Origin: JANSXG01 sp024743075
GTDB lineage: Bacteria > Planctomycetota > Phycisphaerae > Phycisphaerales > UBA1924
DNA: 64,000 nucleotides
Direction: 5' to 3'
Assembly: GCA_042140185.1 (NCBI GenBank)
Contig: CP159477.1
Span: 2,480,001-2,544,000 of the forward strand
Shown here: piece after piece, positions 28,904 through 36,983 of the stretch
How positions within the stretch are numbered: the stretch's first letter is position 1
Layout: every line of letters begins with the position of its first letter
Notes under the pieces: model-generated
What the model saw: the letters and a program-made list of their open reading frames with translations, nothing else
Database searches by the model: none
Told to the model about the DNA's origin: nothing
Translations under genes and position numbers: made by a program

Positions 28904-29533
28904 TTACTCGGCCGTCGGGTCGGTGGTCGGGATGTTGCCGACGGTGCGCGGGCCGAAGCCGAAGACCCACCAGTCGTCGCGGGTGGTGCGCCCGATGAAC
29001 GGTCCGGAGGTGGCGACGACCTCGCCGGAGTCGGCCCAGTAGGCGATGAACGCGACGGAGGCGACGCCGATCTGGTTGATGTTCTTGAGCAGCGCGAGTT
29101 CGGGGGTGGCGAAGGGCGTGCTGGTGGTGGAGTCGCCGCCGTCTTCCCCGGCGCGGAGGACGAGCGAGGGCAGGCCGAGGAGGTAATCGGAGCGGTCGAT
29201 GCCGACGCCGCCGCTTCGGACCTCGAGGATGACCTGGGCCATGTCACGCTCTGGCATGAGCTGGACGCCGCCGAGGAAGAGGCGGTTTCGGAGTTCGCCG
29301 AGGACGAACTTGGATTCGGAAGCGGCGAAGTACTGGTCATCCACGAAGACGCGTCGGCCCCGGAGTCCCTCGACGGAGAGCTGGGAGACGGCCAGCGATG
29401 CGGCCTGCGAGAGCAGGAACTGCTCCGTCGCGGTGCGCGAGGGGTCCGTGGTGCGGATGGTGCTGGTGCACGCCGGGAGCAGCGCGAGGGCGGCGAACAG
29501 GGCGATCGGGATGGTTCGGGCCTGGGAGAACAC
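28904..29533 (-). CDS. DUF6655-type lipoprotein
   Basis: Secreted lipoprotein of about 209 residues. From GTG 29533 it begins VFSQARTIPIALFAALALLPACTS, a typical signal peptide with lipobox LPAC. The mature part (RTATEQFLLSQAASLAVSQL, GRRVFVDDQYF, MAQVILEVRSGGVGIDRSDYLLGLPSL) resembles the DUF6655 family, which I associate with planctomycetes; function is unknown. I preferred GTG 29533 over upstream codons because it places the hydrophobic segment at residues 6-18 and because TACCAT lies 8 nt before it. It heads the operon with the AsmA-like protein, the thioredoxin lipoprotein and GNAT; the gap to the next start is 3 nt. A role with AsmA in outer-membrane lipid handling is only suggested by context. 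Confidence 0.8.
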   Translation of the reverse strand: MFSQARTIPIALFAALALLPACTSTIRTTDPSRTATEQFLLSQAASLAVSQLSVEGLRGRRVFVDDQYFAASESKFVLGELRNRLFLGGVQLMPERDMAQVILEVRSGGVGIDRSDYLLGLPSLVLRAGEDGGDSTTSTPFATPELALLKNINQIGVASVAFIAYWADSGEVVATSGPFIGRTTRDDWWVFGFGPRTVGNIPTTDPTAE

Positions 29534-29541
29534 GATGTGGC

Positions 29542-29547
29542 ATGGTA
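29542..29547 (-). promoter_or_regulatory. Putative -10 box (TACCAT) of the DUF6655-AsmA operon
   Basis: TACCAT is followed by eight bases and GTG 29533. There is no ribosome site. It supports the GTG start and would drive the four-gene minus-strand operon. Confidence 0.35.
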
Positions 29548-29652
29548 CCGGTGGGTCGGCGTTCGGGCGCGCCGGGTCCGGAACTCGGAACCGAAGGCCC
29601 GGCTTCTGGTATGAATCTGGTTCCCCGAACGAGTTTCTTAGAGAGGTCATGG

Positions 29653-31134
29653 ATGCTGCGGAAAATGGGTGTGTTGCTTGCGGGCTTCTGCCTGTCGCTT
29701 CCGGCGACGGCGGATGTGTCGTTCGAGGTGGTGATCCCGGAAGGCGTCGAGTCGTACACCGGGCGGGTGTACGTGGCGCTTTCGCGTCCGGGAAGTCGCG
29801 GCGAGCCGCGTCAGGCGATGCACAGTTGGTTCAGCCCGCCGCCGGTGTTCGCGGTGGATGTGGATGGCGCGACGGCCGGCGATGTCGTAACGATCGGCGA
29901 AGGATCGCTGGGTCACCCGGTGTCGATCGATGAGTTGGAAGCGGGCGAGTGGGATGCGCAGGCGGTGCTCCGGATCAGTCTCGATTCGCCGAAGGCGGGG
30001 ACGGGCGCGGGGGACCGGTACTCGGCGGTGACAACGATCACGGTGCCGGAAGATGCAGGAGTGCGCGGCGCGGTGGAGGCGGTGCGCCTAGTGCCGAGCG
30101 AGGTTGTGGAAGCGACGCCGTTCGAGGAGAGCCCGCGTGTGCGCCTGCTGGAGTTTCGCAGCGAGCTGCTGAGCGCCTTTCATGGACGGGACTACATGGT
30201 GCGCGCGGGGATCGTCGTGCCGGAAGGGTTCGACGAGCGGGCCGACGATGCGAAGTACCCGGTCGTCGTTGATGTGCCGGGCTTCGGCGGCACGCACCGC
30301 GGGGCGGCGCGGATGGGGCGGATGGTGGACCGCGTCTATGACGGCGACCTGCTGTGGGTGGTGCCGGACCCGTCGTGCTACCGGGGACACAGCGTGTTCG
30401 CGGACTCGGCGACGAACGGGCCGTGGGGCGCGATGCTGGTTGAAGAAATGCTGCCGAAGATCGATGCCGAGTTCGGCGGCGCGGGGCCGGAACACCGGTA
30501 CGCGACGGGCGTGAGCTCGGGCGGGTGGTCGAGTCTGTGGTTGCAGGTGCATTACATCGACGACTTCGCGGGCTGCTGGAGCCATGTGCCGGACCCGGTT
30601 GATTTCCGCGATTTCCAGTACATCAACCTCTACAAGCCCGGCGAGAACATGTATGTGGACGCCGACGGCAACGAGCGCGGTCTCGCGCGGCGGAACGGCG
30701 AGATCATGCTGACCTACCGCGAGTTTGTCGCGCGGGAAGAGGTGCTGGGACCCGGCGGGCAGATCCACTCGTTCGAGGCGGTGTTCAGCCCACGCCTGGT
30801 GGACGGTGAGCCGATGCCGATCTTCGATCGCGAGACGGGTGCGGTGGATGTCCTTGCGACGGAACTGTGGAAGCCCTACGACATCCGCCTGAAGCTGGAG
30901 CGCGCCTGGAAGGTTCGCAACGAGGACCTCGCGGGGAAGATCCGTGTATACGCGGGCGAGGTGGACACCTTCTATCTCGAGGGCGCGGTGCGGATGCTGG
31001 CGAACATGGCCGAGCGGGAAGGGATCGATGCGACCATCGAGGTGATCGACGGCATGGGGCACTCGCTGTATCGGGGGGGGATGATGGACATGCTCCAGAC
31101 GATCAAGGAGCGGTGGGAAGCGCGCGAGGAGTGA
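29653..31134 (+). CDS. Secreted esterase-family alpha/beta hydrolase
   Basis: About 493 residues. MLRKMGVLLAGFCLSLPATA is a Sec signal peptide, so it acts in the periplasm or outside. The central part has the hydrolase core: KYPVVVDVPGFGGTHRG (oxyanion strand), ATGVSSGGWSSLWLQ with the GxSxG nucleophile elbow (nt about 30508-30540), and IEVIDGMGHSLYRGG with the likely catalytic His. The layout, with an N-terminal beta domain of about 180 residues before the catalytic domain, matches enterochelin-esterase/PHB-depolymerase-like esterases. The start ATG 29653 (or ATG 29649 out of frame) follows the AGAGAGG ribosome site. The substrate is unknown; polysaccharide ester cleavage is one option. It is divergent from the DUF6655 operon. 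Confidence 0.82.
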   Translation: MLRKMGVLLAGFCLSLPATADVSFEVVIPEGVESYTGRVYVALSRPGSRGEPRQAMHSWFSPPPVFAVDVDGATAGDVVTIGEGSLGHPVSIDELEAGEWDAQAVLRISLDSPKAGTGAGDRYSAVTTITVPEDAGVRGAVEAVRLVPSEVVEATPFEESPRVRLLEFRSELLSAFHGRDYMVRAGIVVPEGFDERADDAKYPVVVDVPGFGGTHRGAARMGRMVDRVYDGDLLWVVPDPSCYRGHSVFADSATNGPWGAMLVEEMLPKIDAEFGGAGPEHRYATGVSSGGWSSLWLQVHYIDDFAGCWSHVPDPVDFRDFQYINLYKPGENMYVDADGNERGLARRNGEIMLTYREFVAREEVLGPGGQIHSFEAVFSPRLVDGEPMPIFDRETGAVDVLATELWKPYDIRLKLERAWKVRNEDLAGKIRVYAGEVDTFYLEGAVRMLANMAEREGIDATIEVIDGMGHSLYRGGMMDMLQTIKERWEAREE

Positions 31135-31197
31135 TTGGCGCGAGGGGCTGCCGGTCAAGATCGGAATCGAAGCGTGGTTCAGTTCGGTGCGGCCCGG

Positions 31198-31220
31198 CAC
31201 TGGCGGGCGAGCCGCCAGTG
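31198..31220. repeat. Short inverted repeat (stem-loop)
   Basis: A perfect 9-bp stem (CACTGGCGG with its complement) around the loop GCGAG, within the 199-nt gap between the esterase and the ABC-F gene. No T run follows on either strand. It could be an intergenic palindromic repeat unit of the genome. Only one copy is seen here. Confidence 0.6.
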
Positions 31221-31319
31221 GCACCAGTGCGCGATGAGCGTTGGGTTTGCTCGATGCTCGGGACCCTGAGCTCGCGCTCGGCGCTCCTGTTCCAGGCGCT
31301 CGACGCTTCGGGCTGCGGG

Positions 31320-31325
31320 TATGAT
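31320..31325 (+). promoter_or_regulatory. Putative -10 box (TATGAT) of the ABC-F gene
   Basis: TATGAT, one mismatch from TATAAT, ends 8 nt before ATG 31334. No ribosome site lies between, predicting a leaderless or nearly leaderless mRNA. The same hexamer at the same distance occurs before the debranching-enzyme gene at 46.3 kb. Confidence 0.5.
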
Positions 31326-31333
31326 CCCGCGCC

Positions 31334-33254
31334 ATGCCCCCACTGCTGACCGCCCGTGACATCTCGAAGCACTTTGCCACCCGGCTGTTGTTCTCCGGCG
31401 TTTCGATGCAGGTGGACGAGGGGGAGCGGATTGCGCTGATCGGGCCGAACGGGGCGGGCAAGAGCACGCTGGTGAAGATTCTGGCCGGGCTGGAGGAGGC
31501 GGAGGAGGGGGAGATCCTGCCGCGGCGGGGGCTGATCAGCGCGTACGTGCCCCAGTCGGATGTGTTTGAGGCGGGGGCGACGGTTCGGTCGGCGGTGGCG
31601 GATGCGCTGGCGAAGGCGGCGTCGGATGGTGTGATCGGGCATCTGCACGATGCGCACGAGTTCGAGATCGCGGCGGACATGACGATCTATCGGGTGGGGC
31701 TGGGGGATCTGATGGACACGGCGTGCGCGAAGCTGTCGGGCGGGCAGCGCAAGCGTCTGTCGATCGCGCGCGGGCTGGCGCTGGAGCCGGATCTGCTCAT
31801 GCTCGACGAGCCGACGAACCATCTGGATGTGGAGGGGATCGACTGGCTGGAGGAGGTGCTGCGGACGGGGAGCTTCGCCTCGATCGTGGTGACGCACGAC
31901 CGGGCGTTTCTGGAGCAGACGGCGACGCGGATCGTGGAGTTGTCGCGGGCGTACCCGGAGGGGACGTTCTCGGTGAAAGGGAACTACGGCGAGTTCCTGA
32001 AGCGGAAGACGGAGTTTCTGGAGGCGCAGGCGGAGCACGAGCGGTCGCTGAGCAATCAGGTGCGCGACGATTTGCGCTGGCTGTCGCGCGGGGCGAAGGC
32101 GAGGCGGACGAAGAGCAAGAGCCGCATCGATGCGAGTTACGAGCGGATGGACCAGCTTGCGGAGCTGCGTCAGCGGAACGCGACGCAGAAGTCGGCGCGG
32201 ATCGACTTCACGGCGACGGGGCGCGAGACGCAGAAGCTGCTGGTTGGGCGTGGGCTGCGCAAGTCGTTCGGCGACAAGGTGCTGTTCGAGAACCTGGACA
32301 TCCTGCTTGCGCCGGGGTCGATCCTGGGGCTGATGGGACCGAACGGGTCGGGCAAGAGCACGCTGATCCGGATGCTGATGGGTGATCTCGAGAGCGATCC
32401 GCCGACGGCGCAGATGCTCAAGGACGATGAGGACGTGAAGCGGTCGCTGCCGAAGAGCACGCCGGGGCTGGGGACGATCCAGCGGGCGGACAAGTTGCGG
32501 ATGGTGCTGTTCAGCCAGCACCGGACGGAACTGGACCCGGACAAGACGCTGGGCGAGACGCTGTCGCCGAGCGACGGGGTGGTGTATCGCGGCACGATGC
32601 TGCACATCGCGACGTGGGCGGAGATGTTCCTGTTCACCAAGGCGCGAGCTGCGCACGCCGATCAAGAACCTGTCGGGCGGCGAGCAGGCGCGGGTGCACA
32701 TCGCCAAACTCATGCTGGAGCCGGCGGATGTTCTGATCCTGGACGAGCCGACGAACGATCTGGACCTGGCGTCGCTGGAGGTGCTGGAGGAGAGTCTGGA
32801 GGAGTTCCCGGGCGCGATCGTGCTGGTGACGCACGACCGGGCGATGCTGGATCGGCTGGCGACAAGCGTGCTCGCGCTGGATGGAGAGGGCGGGTCGCGG
32901 TACTACGCGGACTACCAGCAGTGGCACGCGATCACGCGTGCGGAGGAGAAGGCGCGGGCGAAGGAGAGCGCGAAGCCGGCAAAAGCGGAGGCAGCGGTGT
33001 CGGCGTCGGAGCCGAAGCCGGAAGCGCCCGCGAAGAAGAAGCTGACGTTCACCGAGAAGCACGAACTCGACCGGATGGAGGAGTCCATCGTGGAGGCCGA
33101 AGCGCGGGTGAGCGAGCTGCAGGCGGAGATGGACAAGCCGGAGGTGCTGGCGGATCACAAGCGGCTGTCAGAGGTCGGTGTGAAGCTGGGGGAGGCGCAG
33201 CGGGAGCGGGACCGGCTGTATGCGCGGTGGGCGGAGTTGGAGGAGCGGCTTTGA
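31334..33254 (+). CDS. ABC-F family ATPase (Uup-like), with a frame break
   Basis: Soluble protein with two ATP-binding cassettes and no membrane domain, acting on ribosomes or DNA intermediates rather than in transport. Cassette 1: GPNGAGKST, LSGGQRKRL, LLMLDEPTNHLD. Linker: long charged helices. Cassette 2: GPNGSGKST, LSGGEQARV, VLILDEPTNDLD. The C-terminus (nt about 32930-33250) is Lys/Ala/Glu-rich, then a coiled coil (TEKHELDRMEESIVEAEARVSEL) typical of the Uup subfamily. At nt about 32648 the frame shifts (one extra or two missing bases) between LFTKA and ELRTPIKNLSGGEQ. After repair it is about 640 residues, the usual Uup length. Second-cassette motifs are all present, so the protein should be functional. 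Confidence 0.9.
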
Positions 33255-33263
33255 TCTCCAACT

Positions 33264-33932
33264 TTATGTGTCGGTGTGATCGCGCAAGTATTGGAGGAAG
33301 AATTTTGCCGACCGATCCAGTGAGCGACGAGGCTCGAATCGCAGAGACGGGCTGTCGTGACGGTAACGAATGAACGAAAATCGTTCGTTGATTTCGACAA
33401 GACGGTTTCCAGCCTTGCAAAGCCAACGACTAGCGTTGCTACGAAGCACCTCGCGCCAGTCATCCCAAGTCACTCGCTTGACGAGGTAGCCTTGAGAGTG
33501 GACCAGAACAGAAAAACGGCAAGACGAAGGGGTCCCAAATCGGCCAAGACGCACCGGCGGGCTGTCCGTCAACAAACAGGACTTGACGACAAACTCCGCC
33601 ATCATACCACGGAAGAACACGCCGCCAATTTGAATCTTCGGGGTCATGCCAAACGTGAAGGTACCCTTTTTCTCATCGTACAAACATACGGCTACGGAGA
33701 TATCGTGAAGGTCCCTTCCAAGATTGAGTACTTTGACCCCAAACTCAGAATGCATTTTTCCATTTTTGTAATGCGAGTCGTAGCTAACACGCGAATACCA
33801 TTCAAACTTCAGAACGGCCATGTTGTTCCGCCGGTACTCAGACCACGCAATAAACAGTGAAGCGGCGGCAACTACCAGTGATGAAACGGCGATGACATTG
33901 CTAGCGGTCGCCAAGACTGCTTCCGTGGTCAT
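33264..33932 (-). CDS. Hypothetical membrane-anchored protein, low-GC
   Basis: 222 residues, not recognised. Residues about 9-30 (ASNVIAVSSLVVAAASLFIAW) form one membrane segment followed by SEYRRNN, suggesting a cytoplasmic C-terminal domain. That domain has beta-rich stretches (KFEWYSRVSYDSHY, VKVLNLGRDLHDISVAVCLYDE, PKIQIGGVFFRGMM). Base composition is clearly lower in GC than all neighbours, and codons ending in A/T are common, which suggests horizontal acquisition. The layout of one helix plus a small beta domain resembles orphan proteins of accessory regions. TACACT preceded by TG (extended -10) lies 6 nt before ATG 33932. The 3' end is 9 nt from the convergent ABC-F gene. Function unknown. 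Confidence 0.7.
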   Translation of the reverse strand: MTTEAVLATASNVIAVSSLVVAAASLFIAWSEYRRNNMAVLKFEWYSRVSYDSHYKNGKMHSEFGVKVLNLGRDLHDISVAVCLYDEKKGTFTFGMTPKIQIGGVFFRGMMAEFVVKSCLLTDSPPVRLGRFGTPSSCRFSVLVHSQGYLVKRVTWDDWREVLRSNASRWLCKAGNRLVEINERFSFIRYRHDSPSLRFEPRRSLDRSAKFFLQYLRDHTDT

Positions 33933-33938
33933 CTCTGG

Positions 33939-33944
33939 AGTGTA
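33939..33944 (-). promoter_or_regulatory. Putative extended -10 box (TGnTACACT) of the low-GC gene
   Basis: TGATACACT is followed by six bases and ATG 33932. The TG dinucleotide makes an extended -10 element, which can work without a -35 box. No ribosome site is present. Confidence 0.45.
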
Positions 33945-34090
33945 TCACAGCGTGCGACAGAGCCGGCACACGGATGTGTAACCGTCAGCGCATCTCTTCG
34001 GAGTCGGATGGCTCGCCAGCATCAACTTGAGGCATGCTGAGAACCGATCGCTCGCGCGATTGGGCCCTCATCACTGGCAGACCTTGGCTG

Positions 34091-34157
34091 TTGGAAGGTT
34101 TGGACCGGCCCCTCATCCGTCCGCTTCGCGGCCACCTTCTCCCGCGAGGGGAGAAGG
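34091..34157. repeat. Palindromic intergenic repeat, copy A
   Basis: Shares with copy B at 36729-36806 the order GGAAGGTT, CCCCTCATCCGTC, CCACCTTCTCCCGCGAGGGG, AGAAGG. The right end forms a 9-bp hairpin (CCTTCTCCC / GGGAGAAGG, loop GCGAG). It lies just after the sulP stop and could end its transcript. Confidence 0.75.
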
Positions 34158-34164
34158 AAGAGGA

Positions 34165-35901
34165 TCACGCCAATCGGTCGGTGGCGACGTGGTATTGGGG
34201 GTCGTCGGAGAGGTTGGTCAGGACGAAGTTTTCCGCGTTGCGGAGGAGCGTGCGGCACTCGGGGCTGAGGTGGGTGAGGTGCAGGCGTTTGCCGAGCGCG
34301 GCGTACTTCTCGCCGAGGGCGTTGATGGCTTCGAGGCCGGACTGGTCGTAGACGCGGGTGTAGTAGAAGTCGATGACGACGTCGTCGGGATCGTGCTTCG
34401 GGTCGAAGAGCTGTTTGAAGGTTTGGGCGGAGGCGAAGAAGAGCGGGCCGTGGAGTTGGTAGTGCTTGGCGCCGTGCTCGTCGAACTTGACATCGACGCC
34501 GATGTGCTTGGCGTGCTGCCAGGCGAAGGCGAGCGCCGAGAGGATGACACCGATGATCACGGCGGTGGCGAGGTCGTGCATGATGGCGGTGTAGCCGGCG
34601 ACGACGACCATGATGAGCATGTCGCGGGCGGGCATCTTGCCGAACATGCGCAGGGACGCCCACTCGAAGGTGCCGATGACGACCATGAACATGACGCCGA
34701 CGAGGGCGGCGATGGGGATCATCTCGATCCACTTCGACAGGAAAAGCATGAAGGCGAGCAGGCAGACGGCGGCGGTGACGCCGGAGAGTCGGCCGCGCCC
34801 GCCGGAGTTCACGTTGATGAGCGACTGTCCGATCATGGCGCAGCCGCCCATGCCGCCGAAGAGGCCGCAGGTGATGTTGGCGGTGCCCTGACCGATGCAC
34901 TCGCGGTTGCCGCGGCCGCGGGTGTCGGTGATCTCATCAATGAGCGTCATGGTCATCAGCGATTCGATGAGTCCGACGGCGGCGAGGATGAAGGCGAAGG
35001 GCGCGATGATGCGCAGGGTCTCCCAGGTCAGGGGCGGGAGCGCGTACTCGAGGAAGAAGGGTTTGGGCAGGCCGGCCTTGAGGCCGACGGCGTCTTCGTC
35101 GATGGCGGCGATGGCGGCGGTGACGGCTTCTGCTTGAACTTCCGGCTTTGCATCGTCGAAGCCCTCGGCGGGGCCGACGACTTCGGATGCGGCTTCGGCG
35201 CGGGCGTTGTTCATCAGCATGTCGCCGACCGTGAGGACGACGTTGGGGTTGCCCTCGGGGGCGATGTCGGGGTCGAGCCAAGCGTTGCCGGCGGCGGCGA
35301 TTCCGCTGACGACGAGGATGGCGACGAGCGAGGCGGGGACGGCGCGGGTGAACTTCGGGAGCAGCCAGATGATGGCCATGGTCAGGGCGACGAGGGCGAG
35401 CATGATCCAGAGGGCGGGGCCTTTGAGGAACCCGACGGTGCCCATGGTGTCGGCGAACTTGAAGCTGCCGATCTGGGCCGTGCCGATGACGATGGCCAGC
35501 CCGTTGACGAAGCCGAGCATGACCGGGTGAGGCACCATGCGGATGAGTTTGCCGAGGCGCGCGGTGCCGACGAGGACCTGGATGACGCCGCAGAGCATGA
35601 CGGCGGGGAAGAGGTACTCGATGCCGTGGATGGCGACGAGGGAGACGACAACGACGGCCATCGCGCCGGTGGCGCCGGAGATCATGCCGGGGCGGCCGCC
35701 GACGATGGACGCGACCAGACCGATGAAGAACGCGGAGTAGAGTCCGATGATCGGCGAGACGCCGGCGACGAACGCGAAGGCGACGGCTTCGGGGACGAGG
35801 GCCAGGGCGACGGTGAGGCCGGATAGGACATCGTTTCGCAGGTTCCGCTGCTGCGCAGGAAGAAGTTCAGCATTGCCGGGAGGCTCCGGGAGCGGGGACA
35901 A
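34165..35901 (-). CDS. SulP-family anion permease with STAS domain
   Basis: Inner-membrane sulfate/bicarbonate-type transporter. The core begins DVLSGLTVALALVPEAVAFAFVAGVSPIIGL, the SulP signature, followed by about 10-12 membrane segments (ATGAMAVVVVSLVAI, IRMVPHPVMLGFVNGLAIVIG, LWIMLALVALTMAIIWLL, IAPFAFILAAVGLIESLMTMTL). GIGQGTANITCGLFGGMGGCAMIGQS is the conserved late-helix motif. A loop of about 70 residues between helices is Ala/Glu-rich. The last about 100 residues are a STAS domain (VVIDFYYTRVYDQSGLEAINAL). The start is uncertain: ATG 36093 lies inside an inverted repeat and would add about 64 Arg/Pro-rich residues, so I prefer TTG 35901 although no ribosome site is seen. Sulfate import would feed the two PAPS sulfotransferases. 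Confidence 0.88.
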   Translation of the reverse strand: MSPLPEPPGNAELLPAQQRNLRNDVLSGLTVALALVPEAVAFAFVAGVSPIIGLYSAFFIGLVASIVGGRPGMISGATGAMAVVVVSLVAIHGIEYLFPAVMLCGVIQVLVGTARLGKLIRMVPHPVMLGFVNGLAIVIGTAQIGSFKFADTMGTVGFLKGPALWIMLALVALTMAIIWLLPKFTRAVPASLVAILVVSGIAAAGNAWLDPDIAPEGNPNVVLTVGDMLMNNARAEAASEVVGPAEGFDDAKPEVQAEAVTAAIAAIDEDAVGLKAGLPKPFFLEYALPPLTWETLRIIAPFAFILAAVGLIESLMTMTLIDEITDTRGRGNRECIGQGTANITCGLFGGMGGCAMIGQSLINVNSGGRGRLSGVTAAVCLLAFMLFLSKWIEMIPIAALVGVMFMVVIGTFEWASLRMFGKMPARDMLIMVVVAGYTAIMHDLATAVIIGVILSALAFAWQHAKHIGVDVKFDEHGAKHYQLHGPLFFASAQTFKQLFDPKHDPDDVVIDFYYTRVYDQSGLEAINALGEKYAALGKRLHLTHLSPECRTLLRNAENFVLTNLSDDPQYHVATDRLA

Positions 35902-36065
35902 AGCAACCGGAACCGTCAGGAATCGGGTGCGAGGGTGAGGCAGATTGATCGCGGGAAAGACGCGGAAAGCGGTCTTACGGGGATCTGAGACGGGTCTGCG
36001 TCTTTGGAGGGGTGATGGTAGCGGCAGGGGTCGGGAGGGGCAACGGCGGCGAGAGTTGGAAGAAC

Positions 36066-36089
36066 CATGCTCAAACAAGTTTGAGCATG
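36066..36089. repeat. Perfect inverted repeat after the DUF1801 gene
   Basis: An 11-bp perfect inverted repeat (CATGCTCAAAC and its complement) with two central bases. It lies 11 nt beyond the DUF1801 stop on the minus strand and upstream of sulP. With no long T run it is a weak terminator; a dispersed repeat or regulatory site is equally possible. Confidence 0.7.
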
Positions 36090-36099
36090 CCACCCGGGC

Positions 36100-36693
36100 T
36101 CAGCGTTTCTTCGTTGTTTTCTTCGTGACCTTCTTCTTGGACGTCTTCTTCTTGGTGGACTTCTTCGTTGATGTCTTCTTGGAGACGGGCTTCTTCGCGG
36201 TCTTCTTCTTGGTCGTCTTCTTGCCGGCCGGTTTCCGCTTCGAGGCGGGGATCATCGACTCGTACACGGCGATGAAGTCCTTGACCGGGACGCGTTTGAT
36301 GGCTGCGCCGAGAACATCGAGCGGAACGTCGTCGAGTTTCTTGAAGCGGACGCAGGATGCACCCATGTCGAGCTTCTTGCCGGTGGCCTTCCACTCCTTG
36401 ACGAAACGCTGCTTGCCCTCCGGGTCGCAGTAGACGCAGAAGAGGTAAAGGCCCATGTGGTTCTTCTGCGAGGCGATCGATGCGAAGGGGAGCGGCTGCT
36501 TCGGATCGCAGTGGTAGCCGTTCGGGTAGAGCGAGTGCGGCACGTAGTAGCCGATCATGTTGTACTGGATGCCTTCCTCGTAGCCCTTGGGGAGGTTCTT
36601 GAGGATGACCTTGCGAACGGCCTGGAGGGCTTCGCGCCGGTCTTCGGGGAGGGAGGCGAGGTAGTCTTCGACGGTGGCGGGTTTGGTGGGCAT
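36100..36693 (-). CDS. DUF1801-domain protein with a Lys-rich C-terminal tail
   Basis: Residues 1-150 are a YdhG/DUF1801 domain: VEDYLASLPEDRREALQAVR at the N-terminus and MIGYYVPHSLY, SQKNHMGLYLF and MGASCVRFKKLDDVP blocks. The domain is widespread and its biochemical role is not settled. Residues about 153-197 are almost only Lys, Thr, Ser and Ala (repeats of KKTTKKK and SKKTSTKK type), resembling the tail of the HU protein at 16.9 kb. Such a tail would bind DNA or RNA non-specifically, so the protein may be nucleoid-associated. The start ATG 36693 has TACAAT 7 nt upstream and no ribosome site. Confidence 0.85.
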   Translation of the reverse strand: MPTKPATVEDYLASLPEDRREALQAVRKVILKNLPKGYEEGIQYNMIGYYVPHSLYPNGYHCDPKQPLPFASIASQKNHMGLYLFCVYCDPEGKQRFVKEWKATGKKLDMGASCVRFKKLDDVPLDVLGAAIKRVPVKDFIAVYESMIPASKRKPAGKKTTKKKTAKKPVSKKTSTKKSTKKKTSKKKVTKKTTKKR

Positions 36694-36700
36694 GGGGGTG

Positions 36701-36706
36701 ATTGTA
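36701..36706 (-). promoter_or_regulatory. Putative -10 box (TACAAT) of the DUF1801 gene
   Basis: TACAAT, close to consensus, is followed by seven bases and ATG 36693. No Shine-Dalgarno sequence is present. No clear -35 hexamer is seen. Confidence 0.45.
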
Positions 36707-36728
36707 CGACGAACCTGTTTGCAGACCG

Positions 36729-36806
36729 TTCGGAAGGTTCGGGCCGCCCCCTCATCCGTCAGTCGTTCTTCGATCGACTGCCACCTTCTCCCGCGAGGGG
36801 AGAAGG
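36729..36806. repeat. Palindromic intergenic repeat, copy B
   Basis: Same consensus and orientation as copy A at 34091-34157, with a longer and divergent central part (AGTCGTTCTTCGATCGACT, itself partly palindromic). Together the copies bracket sulP and the DUF1801 gene. Confidence 0.75.
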
Positions 36807-36865
36807 AGAAAACCGCGTAGCCGCCTGCGGAGGGCGGTCATGCCACCCAGAGCGCTGCCATACGA

Positions 36866-36907
36866 AACAACAACCGCCCGGTGGCCCTCCCTGGCCTCGG
36901 GCGGTTG
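36866..36907 (-). terminator. Terminator after the HDOD gene
   Basis: A 10-bp stem CAACCGCCCG (36871-36880) with 36898-36907 and an inner GGCC/GGCC pairing. On the minus strand it is followed by TTGTTTCG. It lies 77 nt beyond the HDOD stop. Confidence 0.65.
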
Positions 36908-36983
36908 CGTTCTCTCGTCGGCGCTCGGAGTGGCGAGCGCCGGCTCTCGTCTGCGGTGCGGGCGGGCGTGGCCCGGTGTTCGA

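Noticed and set aside
31103..32713. A 536-codon minus-strand frame opposite the ABC-F gene.
   Set aside because: Arg/Leu/His-rich shadow of two intact ATP cassettes; no recognisable domain.
34027..35826. A long plus-strand open frame opposite sulP, rich in Gly, Asp and Glu.
   Set aside because: It is the antisense of the SulP membrane domain and has only the composition expected from reverse-reading GC-rich codons; no family motif and no ribosome site.
36709..36820. Attachment sites of a mobile element formed by repeats A and B.
   Set aside because: The enclosed genes (SulP, DUF1801) include no integrase or transposase and the repeat is a hairpin element rather than a direct target duplication.
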